This document shows, piece by piece, positions 15,001 through 27,000 of a stretch of DNA of 60,000 bases. The stretch spans positions 560,001 to 620,000 of the forward strand of contig JAQGDQ010000066.1 in NCBI GenBank assembly GCA_030141605.1. Direction: 5' to 3'. The notes beneath the pieces are model-generated. The model was not told the DNA's origin, ran no database searches, and saw only the letters and a program-made list of their open reading frames with translations. Each line of letters begins with the position of its first letter. Within the stretch, counting starts at the first letter, position 1. Source of the DNA: Tubiluchus corallicola. Taxonomy: Eukaryota > Priapulida > Priapulimorpha > Priapulimorphida > Tubiluchidae. The position numbers were made by a program, and so were the translations under genes.

Positions 15001-18000
15001 AATCAACAATTTCTCGTTGAACTGCTTCTGTGAGTGTAATAACTTCTGTGCGTCTGGGATCCATGCAGTCATTGAAGAGTTTGCTATAAATGCCTTTTTC
15101 TTCAGCTTCAGCTATTGAAATTGGCAAAACAGCATCAAATATGTTACCATTCTTAACTGCTTTATCAAAGCTAAGTTTCTGACCAGTTAGTGGATTTAGA
15201 AGAGCACCAGATTTGGGATCCAGCATTCCATTAGTAACAGCTTTTTCAAGTGGCCAAATATTACGTGAGCTCACGTCCTTTACGAACAAATCTTGAATGT
15301 TGACATCCAGTTTTCTCAAAATGTCGGAAAGAGCTGCTATCTGACCACTTATAGGATCAATGAAATTTTTCCTTTTCGGATCGTAAATTCCCTTTTGCAA
15401 AGCTTCACGAAAACTGATAAAATCTGAAAATACATGTCCTGAACTGTCATGTACAAGTTCACCACTTTTAACTTCTAGTGCACCTGCATCTAGAGATTCC
15501 TGAAGAGTCATGATTTTTTCAACTGATTTATCTGTAACTGCAGGGCTAGTTAACTTCTTTGCCAAAACATCCATAAACTCTTGCTTCTGTAGATCATCTA
15601 GTGCATCAGCATTAACAATTCCTCTTCTCACTGCTTCCTCTAAGGTCACAATTTCTGTATTTCTGGGATCCATACAGCTGCCTGTGTTAGGATTATAAAT
15701 GCCTTTCTCAACTGCCTGTATAAGTGATAATGGCAAAACTGCTGCAAATATTATTTCCTCTTGAACAGCTCTGTCAAAAATAGTTATCTCATCAGTCAGT
15801 GAATTTCTCACGTCACCAGTTTTTGGGTCTACAATTTTCATAGCAATAGCTGTTTGCAAAGGAAAGATTTTGCCAGTGTTAAACTCCCTGACATAAATGT
15901 CATTAATGTTGACACTAGCAGACAGTAGAGCACTAATAAATGATGCTGGTTGACTAGTTGAAGAATCTATAAATGATCTGCTTTCCCGGTCATAAATTTT
16001 CTTCAGTAGTGCATCATCAAAATTTGCAAATTCCAAGCCCAATGTTTCATGAGCAGTCACAGAAACTACACCAGCTTCTCCAGTGACTGGGTGCAGAATG
16101 CTGACAGAATCGGAGTCCAATAAGCCAGTATCAGCAGCATCTTGTAATGAAATTCTTTTACCAGTCTCAGGCATGACGTATTCTCCTGTCCTAGAATCGA
16201 CTATTCCTTGTTTGATTAATTCCACGAAGCTCACGTTTTCTGTTTTAGGTGTTTCCTCTGCTTTCAAGGCAAGTGTAACACTTTCGCAAATGTCTGAACT
16301 CTCAAGCCTTTGTTCTGGTGCCAAATCTGAAAACACATGTCCTGAACTGTTATCTACAAGTTCACCACTTTTCACTTCTAGTGCACCTGCATCCAGAGAT
16401 CCCTGAAGAGTCATGATTTTTTCAACTGATTTATCTGTAACTGCAGGGCTAGTTAACTTCTTTGCCAAAACATCCATAAACTCTTGCTTCTGTAGATCAT
16501 CTAGTGCATCAGCATTAACAATTCCTCTTCTCACTGCTTCCTCTAAGGTCACAATTTCTGTATTTCTGGGATCCATACAGCTACCTGTGTTAGGATTATA
16601 AATGCCTTTCTCAACTGCCTGTAATAGTGATAATGGCAAAACTGCTGCAAATATTATTTCCTCTTGAACAGCTCTGATGAAGGTGGTTATCTCATCATTC
16701 AGTGAATTTCTCACGTCACCAGTTTTTGGGTCTACAATTTTCATAGCAATAGCTGTTTGCAAAGGAAAGATTTTGCCAGTGTTAAACTCCCTGACATAAA
16801 TGTCATTAATGTTGACACTAGCAGACAGTAGAGCACTAATAAATGATGCTGGTTGACTAGTTGAAGAATCTATAAATGATTTGCTTTCTTGGTCATAAAT
16901 TTTCTTCAGCACTGCATCATCAAAATTTGCAAAGTCCAAGCTCAATGTTTCATGAGCAGGCACAGAAACTGCACCAGCTTCTCCAGTGACTGGGTGCAGA
17001 ATGCTGACAGAATCAGAGTCTAATAAACCAGTGTCAGCAGCATCTTGTAATGAAATTCTTTTACCAGTCTCAGGCATGATGTAGTCTCCAGTCCTAGAAT
17101 CAACAGTTCCTTGTTTGATTAATTCCACCAAGCTCATTTTCTCAGTTTTTGGTGTTTCCTCCACTTTCAAGGCAAGTGTAACACTTTCACAAACTTCTGA
17201 ACCCTCAAGTCTTTGTTCTGTTGCCAAATCTGAAAACACATGTCCTGAACTGTCATGTACAAGTTCACCACTTTTAACTTCTAGTGCACCTGCATCCAGA
17301 GATTCCTGGAGAGTCATGATTTTTTCAACTGATTTATCTGTAACTGCAGGGCTAGTTAACTTCTTTGCCAAAACATCCATAAACTCTTGCTTCTGTAGAT
17401 CATCTAGTGCATCAGCATTAACAATTCCTCTTCTCACTGCTTCCTCTAAGGTCACAATTTCTGTATTTCTGGGATCCATACAGCTGCCTGTGTTAGGATT
17501 ATAAATGCCTTTCTCAACTGCCTGTATAAGTGATAATGGCAAAACTGCTGCAAATATTATTTCCTCTTGAACAGCTCTGATGAAGGTGGTTATCTCATCA
17601 TTCAGTGAATTTCTCACGTCACCAGTTTTTGGGTCTACAATTTTCATAGCAATAGCTGTTTGCAAAGGAAAGATTTTGCCAGTGTTAAACTCCCTGACAT
17701 AAATGTCATTAATGTTGACACTAGCAGACAGTAGAGCACTAATAAATGATGCTGGTTGACTAGTTGAAGAATCTATAAATGATTTGCTTTCTTGGTCATA
17801 AATTTTCTTCAGCACTGCATCATCAAAATTTGCAAATTCCAAGCTCAATGTTTCATGAGCAGGCACAGAAACTGCACCAGCTTCTCCAGTGACTGGGTGC
17901 AGAATGCTGACAGAATCAGAGTCTAATAAACCAGTGTCAGCAGCATCTTGTAATGAAATTCTTTTACCAGTCTCAGGCATGATGTAGTCTCCAGTCCTAG

Positions 18001-21000
18001 AATCAACAGTTCCTTGTTTGATTAATTCCACCAAGCTCATTTTCTCAGTTTTTGGTGTTTCCTCCACTTTCAAGGCAAGTGTAACACTTTCACAAACTTC
18101 TGAACCCTCAAGTCTTTGTTCTGTTGCCAAATCTGAAAACACATGTCCTGAACTGTCATGTACAAGTTCACCACTTTTAACTTCTAGTGCACCTGCATCC
18201 AGAGCTTCCTGGAGAGTCATGATTTTTTCAACTGATTTATCTGTAACTGCAGGGCTAGTTAACTTCTTTGCCAAAACATCCATAAACTCTTGCTTCTGTA
18301 GATCATCTAGTGCATCAGCATTAACAATTCCTCTTCTCACTGCTTCCTCTAAGGTCACAATTTCTGTATTTCTGGGATCCATACAGCTGCCTGTGTTAGG
18401 ATTATAAATGCCTTTCTCAACTGCCTGTATAAGTGATAATGGCAAAACTGCTGCAAATATTATTTCCTCTTGAACAGCTCTGTCAAAAGTAGTTATCTCA
18501 TCAGTCAGTGAATTTCTCACGTCACCAGTTTTTGGGTCTACAATTTTCATAGCAATAGCTGTTTGAAAAGGAAAGATTTTGCCAGTGTTAAACTCCCTGA
18601 CATAAATGTCATTAATGTTGACACTAGCAGACAGTAGAGCACTAATAAATGATGCTGGTTGACTAGTTGAAGAATCTATAAATGATCTGCTTTCCCGGTC
18701 ATAAATTTTCTTCAGTAGTGCATCATCAAAATTTGCAAATTCCAAGCCCAATGTTTCATGAGCAGTCACAGAAACTACACAAGCTTCTCCAGTTACTGGG
18801 TGCAGAATGCTGACAGAATCAGAGTCCAATAAGCCAGTATCTGCAGCATCTTGTAATGAAATTCTTTTACCAGTCTCAGGCATGACGTATTCTCCTGTCC
18901 TAGAATCGACTATTCCTTGTTTGATTAATTCCACGAAGCTCACGTTTTCTGTTTTAGGTGTTTCCTCTGCTTTCAAGGCAAGTGTAACACTTTCACAAAT
19001 GTCTGAACTCTCAAGCCTTTGTTCTGGTGCCAAATCTGAAAACACATGTCCTGAACTGTCATGTACAAGTTCACCACTTTTAACTTCTAGTGCACCTGCA
19101 TCCAGAGATTCCTGAAGAGTCATGATTTTTTCAACTGATTTATCTGTAACTGCAGGGCTAGTTAACTTCTTTGCCAAAACATCCATAAACTCTTGCTTCT
19201 GTAGATCATCTAGTGCATCAGCATTAACAATTCCTCTTCTCACTGCTTCCTCTAAGGTCACAATTTCTGTATTTCTGGGATCCATACAGCTGCCTGTGTT
19301 AGGATTATAAATGCCTTTCTCAACTGCCTGTATAAGTGATAATGGCAAAACTGCTGCAAATATTATTTCCTCTTGAACAGCTCTGATGAAGGTGGTTATC
19401 TCATCATTCAGTGAATTTCTCACGTCACCAGTTTTTGGGTCTACAATTTTCATAGCAATAGCTGTTTGCAAAGGAAAGATTTTGCCAGTGTTAAACTCCC
19501 TGACATAAATGTCATTAATGTTGACACTAGCAGACAGTAGAGCACTAATAAATGATGCTGGTTGACTAGTTGAAGAATCTATAAATGATTTGCTTTCTTG
19601 GTCATAAATTTTCTTCAGCACTGCATCATCAAAATTTGCAAATTCCAAGCTCAATGTTTCATGAGCAGGCACAGAAACTGCACCAGCTTCTCCAGTGACT
19701 GGGTGCAGAATGCTGACAGAATCAGAGTCTAATAAACCAGTGTCAGCAGCATCTTGTAATGAAATTCTTTTACCAGTCTCAGGCATGATGTAGTCTCCAG
19801 TCCTAGAATCAACAGTTCCTTGTTTGATTAATTCCACCAAGCTCATTTTCTCAGTTTTTGGTGTTTCCTCCACTTTCAAGGCAAGTGTAACACTTTCACA
19901 AACTTCTGAACCCTCAAGTCTTTGTTCTGTTGCCAAATCTGAAAACACATGTCCTGAACTGTCATGTACAAGTTCACCACTTTTAACTTCTAGTGCACCT
20001 GCATCCAGAGATTCCTGGAGAGTCATGATTTTTTCAACTGATTTATCTGTAACTGCAGGGCTAGTTAACTTCTTTGCCAAAACATCCATAAACTCTTGCT
20101 TCTGTAGATCATCTAGTGCATCAGCATTAACAATTCCTCTTCTCACTGCTTCCTCTAAGGTCACAATTTCTGTATTTCTGGGATCCATACAGCTGCCTGT
20201 GTTAGGATTATAAATGCCTTTCTCAACTGCCTGTATAAGTGATAATGGCAAAACTGCTGCAAATATTATTTCCTCTTGAACAGCTCTGATGAAGGTGGTT
20301 ATCTCATCATTCAGTGAATTTCTCACGTCACCAGTTTTTGGGTCTACAATTTTCATAGCAATAGCTGTTTGCAAAGGAAAGATTTTGCCAGTGTTAAACT
20401 CCCTGACATAAATGTCATTAATGTTGACACTAGCAGACAGTAGAGCACTAATAAATGATGCTGGTTGACTAGTTGAAGAATCTATAAATGATTTGCTTTC
20501 TTGGTCATAAATTTTCTTCAGCACTGCATCATCAAAATTTGCAAATTCCAAGCTCAATGTTTCATGAGCAGGCACAGAAACTGCACCAGCTTCTCCAGTG
20601 ACTGGGTGCAGAATGCTGACAGAATCAGAGTCTAATAAACCAGTGTCAGCAGCATCTTGTAATGAAATTCTTTTACCAGTCTCAGGCATGATGTAGTCTC
20701 CAGTCCTAGAATCAACAGTTCCTTGTTTGATTAATTCCACCAAGCTCATTTTCTCAGTTTTTGGTGTTTCCTCCACTTTCAAGGCAAGTGTAACACTTTC
20801 ACAAATGTCTGAACTCTCAAGCCTTTGTTCTGGTGCCAAATCTGAAAACACATGTCCTGAACTGTTATCTACAAGTTCACCACTTTTCACTTCTAGTGCA
20901 CCTGCATCCAGAGATCCCCGAAGAGTCATGATTTTTTCAACTGATTTATCTGTAACTGCAGGGCTAGTTAACTTCTTTGCCAAAACATCCATAAACTCTT

Positions 21001-24000
21001 GCTTCTGTAGATCATCTAGTGCATCAGCATTAACAATTCCTCTTCTCACTGCTTCCTCTAAGGTCACAATTTCTGTATTTCTGGGATCCATACAGCTGCC
21101 TGTGTTAGGATTATAAATGCCATTCTCAACTGCCTGTATAAGTGATAATGGCAAAACTGCTGCAAATATTATTTCCTCTTGAACAGCTCTGATGAAGGTG
21201 GTTATCTCATCATTCAGTGAATTTCTCACGTCACCAGTTTTTGGGTCTACAATTTTCATAGCAATAGCTGTTTGCAAAGGAAAGATTTTGCCAGTGTTAA
21301 ACTCCCTGACATAAATGTCATTAATGTTGACACTAGCAGACAGTAGAGCACTAATAAATGATGCTGGTTGACTAGTTGAAGAATCTATAAATGATTTGCT
21401 TTCTTGGTCATAAATTTTCTTCAGCACTGCATCATCAAAATTTGCAAATTCCAAGCTCAATGTTTCATGAGCAGGCACAGAAACTGCACCAGCTTCTCCA
21501 GTGACTGGGTGCAGAATGCTGACAGAATCAGAGTCTAATAAACCAGTGTCAGCAGCATCTTGTAATGAAATTCTTTTACCAGTCTCAGGCATGATGTAGT
21601 CTCCAGTCCTAGAATCAACAGTTCCTTGTTTGATTAATTCCACCAAGCTCATTTTCTCAGTTTTTGGTGTTTCCTCCACTTTCAAGGCAAGTGTAACACT
21701 TTCACAAACTTCTGAACCCTCAAGTCTTTGTTCTGTTGCCAAATCTGAAAACACATGTCCTGAACTGTCATGTACAAGTTCACCACTTTTAACTTCTAGT
21801 GCACCTGCATCCAGAGCTTCCTGGAGAGTCATGATTTTTTCAACTGATTTATCTGTAACTGCAGGGCTAGTTAACTTCTTTGCCAAAACATCCATAAACT
21901 CTTGCTTCTGTAGATCATCTAGTGCATCAGCATTAACAATTCCTCTTCTCACTGCTTCCTCTAAGGTCACAATTTCTGTATTTCTGGGATCCATACAGCT
22001 GCCTGTGTTAGGATTATAAATGCCTTTCTCAACTGCCTGTATAAGTGATAATGGCAAAACTGCTGCAAATATTATTTCCTCTTGAACAGCTCTGATGAAG
22101 GTGGTTATCTCATCATTCAGTGAATTTCTCACGTCACCAGTTTTTGGGTCTACAATTTTCATAGCAATAGCTGTTTGCAAAGGAAAGATTTTGCCAGTGT
22201 TAAACTCCCTGACATAAATGTCATTAATGTTGACACTAGCAGACAGTAGAGCACTAATAAATGATGCTGGTTGACTAGTTGAAGAATCTATAAATGATTT
22301 GCTTTCCTGGTCATAAATTTTCTTCAGCACTGCATCATCAAAATTTGCAAATTCCAAGCTCAATGTTTCATGAGCAGGCACAGAAACTGCACCAGCTTCT
22401 CCAGTGACTGGGTGCAGAATGCTGACAGAATCAGAGTCTAATAAACCAGTGTCAGCAGCATCTTGTAATGAAATTCTTTTACCAGTCTCAGGCATGATGT
22501 AGTCTCCAGTCCTAGAATCAACAGTTCCTTGTTTGATTAATTCCACCAAGCTCATTTTCTCAGTTTTTGGTGTTTCCTCCACTTTCAAGGCAAGTGTAAC
22601 ACTTTCACAAACTTCTGAACCCTCAAGTCTTGGTTCTGTTGCCAAATCTGAAAACACATGTCCTGAACTGTCATGTACAAGTTCACCACTTTTAACTTCT
22701 AGTGCACCTGCATCCAGAGATTCCTGGAGAGTCATGATTTTTTCAACTGATTTATCTGTAACTGCAGGGCTAGTTAACTTCTTTGCCAAAACATCCATAA
22801 ACTCTTGCTTCTGTAGATCATCTAGTGCATCAGCATTAACAATTCCTCTTCTCACTGCTTCCTCTAAGGTCACAATTTCTGTATTTCTGGGATCCATACA
22901 GCTGCCTGTGTTAGGATTATAAATGCCTTTCTCAACTGCCTGTATAAGTGATAATGGCAAGACTGCTGCAAATATTATTTCCTCTTGAACAGCTCTGTCA
23001 AAAGTAGTTATCTGATCACTCAGTGAATTTCTCACGTCACCAGTTTTTGGGTCTACAATTTTCATAGCAATAGCTGTTTGTAAAGGAAAGATTTTGCCAG
23101 TGTTAAACTCCCTGACATAAATGTCATTAATGTTGACACTAGCAGACAGTAGAGCACTAATAAATGATGCTGGATGACTAGTTGAAAAATCTATAAATGA
23201 TTTGCTTTCCCGGTCATAAATTTTCTTCAGTAGTGCATCATCAAAATTTGCAAATTCCAAGCCCAATGTTTCATGAGCAGTCACAGAAACTGCACCAGCT
23301 TCTCCAGTGACTGGGTGCAGAATGCTGACAGAATCAGAGTCCAATAAGCCAGTATCAGCAGCATCTTGTAATGAAATTCTTTTACCAGTCTCAGGCATGA
23401 TGTAGTCTCCAGTCCTAGAATCAACAGTTCCTTGTTTGATTAATTCCACCAAGCTCGTTTTCTCAGTTTTTGGTGTTTCCTCCACTTTCAAGACAAGTGT
23501 AATACTTTCACAAACTTCTGAACCCTCAAGTCTTTGTTCTGTTGCCAAATCTGAAAACACATGTCCTGAACTGTCATGTACAAGTTCACCACTTATAACT
23601 TCTAGTGCACCTGCATCTAGAGATTCCTGATGAGTCACCACTGTTTCAACTGATTTATCTGTAGCTGCAGGGCTAGTTAACTTCTTTGCCAAAACATCCA
23701 TAAACTCTTGCTTCTGTAGATCATCTAGTGCATCAGCATTAACAATTCCTCTTCTCACTGCTTCCTCTAAGGTCACAATTTCTGTATTTCTGGGATCCAT
23801 ACAGCTGCCTGTGTTAGGATTATAAATGCCTTTCTCAACTGCCTGTATAAGTGATAATGGCAAAACTGCTGCAAATATTATTTCCTCTTGAACAGCTCTG
23901 TCAAAAGTAGTTATCTCATCAGTCAGTGAATTTCTCACGTCACCAGTTTTTGGGTCTACAATTTTCATAGCAATAGCTGTTTGCAAAGGAAAGATTCTGC

Positions 24001-27000
24001 CAGTGTTAAACTCCCTGACATAAATGTCATTAATGTTGACACTAGCAGACAGTAGAGCACTAATAAATGATGCTGGTTGACTAGTTGAAGAATCTATAAA
24101 TGATTTGCTTTCCCGGTCATAAATTTTCTTCAGTAGCGCATCATCAAAATTTGCAAATTCCAAGCCCAATGTTTCATGAGCAGTCACAGAAACTGCACCA
24201 GCTTCTCCAGTGACTGGGTGCAGAATGCTGACAGAATCAGAGTCCAATAAGCCAGTATCAGCAGCATCTTGTAATGAAATTCTTTTACCAGTCTCAGGCA
24301 TTATGTAGTCTCCAGTCCTAGAATCTACTGTTCCTTGTTTGATTAATTCCACCAAGCTCATTTTCTCTGTTTTTGGTTTTTCCTCCACTTTCAAGGCAAG
24401 TGTAACACTTTCACAAACTTCTGAATTCTCAAGCCTTTGTTCTGGTGCCAAATCTGGAAACAAATGTCGTGAACTGTCATCTATAAGTTCATCGCTTTTC
24501 ACTTCTAGTACACCTGCATCGAGAGATTCCTGATGAGTCACCACTGTTTCAACTGATTTATCTGTAATTATAGATTTACCAGTAGTTGAAGGTTTGTCTT
24601 CATCGAGCTTCTGTGAAAAGACATTAATAAATTTTCCTTTCTGAAGATCGTCTAGTGCATCAGCATTTATTATTTCTCGCTTTATTGCTTCAGTCAGTGT
24701 GATTGTTTCTGAGCTTCTAGGGTCGATACACTCTCTAGTGTCACAATTATAAATACCTCTTTCGATCGCTTCTCTTAAAGACAAAGGTAAGATAGCTTCA
24801 AATATATTTCCAGTCTCATAAGCTTTATTGAAAATAATATCTTTTCCCGTTGAATCTTTCATGGCACCAGATTGAGAGTTTACATAACCATCAGCAATAG
24901 CTGTTTGAAGTGGCAAAATTCTTCCTGTAGCATAATCACTGACATATACATCATTTGGGTTAATTCCTGCAGTCACTATTGCATCCAAAAATGTTGTTGT
25001 CTCTCCTGTTACGGAGTTCACAAAATGTTCATGTGCTGTGTCAAAAATCAACTTTGCACTAAATGCAGTAAATTCCAGGCCAAGTGCCTCAACAGGAGAG
25101 CCAACAGCTTCGCTATCAGCATGTATGAAAGATCCAGACTGAATGTCAAACAAATTCATTTCACTTGCTTCAGCCAAAGTCATAGATTCTTCCGTAACAG
25201 GGTGAATAATACAAACTGCTTCAGGATCAAGTAGTTCCTTGTCAATGGCCACCTTAAGAGGCATTCTTTCACCGGTAAATGGGTGGACGTATTCACCAGT
25301 TCTTGCATCAACTATTCCTTGCTTGGCAAGCTCTTCAAATGTTGCTTTTACTCCTGGTTTCATATTAGCCATTTTCATAGAAACCTGTAGTTCTTTTGAA
25401 ATGGTAGACATTACAATTCCTGTAGCCACAGCCTCATTAATGCTAATTCTAGTGCCAGTGTTGGAGTCAATAATTTCTTGAGAAGTCACATTAATAAGCC
25501 CCAAATTTAATGCCTCCCCAATTGTTAGATCTTTTCCAGTAGACTGATCAATCATAACTGCTTCAGAGGATGGTATACCATACTTGTTCTCCAATAAATG
25601 GAGGAATTCACTTTGTGTTCGTTCAACATCTAACTTTGCTTCTTTAACGGGCACCTTCTCAAATTTTTTGCTGATCTCATTGCCTTCATCATGTACATAA
25701 TTTGCTGGATAACTAAGAGACACATCCTTGACAATATGCGACCTACTAGTTTTTCCCTGGGCAACCTCATTGATTAAAAATTTAGCATCAGGCGATGGTT
25801 TAGATTTTTGTTCAATGACCCAGTATTCTGTCGTACTTGGAAATGTTTCTTCACGTGTAATAGTAATTTGGTGTTTTCTCTGGTGAATGACTTCAAAAAA
25901 TTCTTCTCTGGGATAATCACGCTCATTTTCCATTTTGTATTCATGACTGCCAACAGGTTCAATTGCAAAATCAGGTGGTTTTTCAAGAAGTGTATCATAA
26001 CTCATATTATCTGCCGCTAATGTTTCTCTACTTTTGCTTTCTTGAACGACAAATTGTCCAACTTGTGGCAAATCAATATGTTCACCTTCTGAAACAGAAC
26101 GTCTTTTCTGATGGGCAATTTCATATTCATCTTCAAGAAACTCAAAATCTTTATCTGGTAGACTCCTTACAAGAATCATTTCTTTATTTTTCATCACTTC
26201 AGTAATTGATGTTCTCTGTCCAGTATCTGCATTCATTACTTCCCCTGTTGATAAGTCAACTAGACCCTTTTCTATAGCTTCCCTGGCAGATAGCTGCTTT
26301 CCAGTGAGATGATCTCTCATGATAATAGCATCTACCATAGTGCCATGTTCTGCCACAAGTCTGTCGATAAAGTTCTTTATATCAACATCTTTAGTGGTAT
26401 CACTTCGGTGAAGTCTCTTGTGACGATGTACTACATCAGATTCCTCAACAACATAGTTACCATCACTTTCTGGTTGTTTTAATTGTGCAGTTTTGTAAGA
26501 ACTTTGCACAAGAGTAGATTGTTTAACGGATGGAAGCTGAAAAGTGACCTCTTTTGAAAAATAGTTTTCTTGATCAAATTGCTTTTGCACAGTAGCATGC
26601 TTAATAAAAATTGTGTCGCCAACATCACTATATGGTTGCACATGGTTAGCAGCCGCATCTTTATCTTCTGTAGAATCAAGTGAAACTTCTGACGTAATAT
26701 CATCAGAAACCGAAATTTCCTTCTTTTCATATGAATAATCATGCAAAAGCTCATGCTTTTCGGATTCAGCCATCACATGATCTTCCTTTAATTTTTTTCT
26801 TCGCGGTGGCTTTTGAGGTATCACGGCTTTCTGGGGCAGTTTCTCTGAATCAGTTGATTGCTTCTCAGTTTCTTTCACTGATGAGGAATCAGCACTATCG
26901 AACTGTTGTAAATTAGCTGTGCCCATGATTGGCATCTGATCACCTATAGTGATCTCTTGCTTTCTAATTTGGTGTACTACTGAGTATTCTTCATATTTTT

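Noticed and set aside
15510-24533. Plus-strand open frames of 62-129 codons recurring every 903 bp
   Set aside because: They are antisense shadows of the coding array. Their periodicity is inherited from the 903-bp unit and they have no independent conservation or domain.
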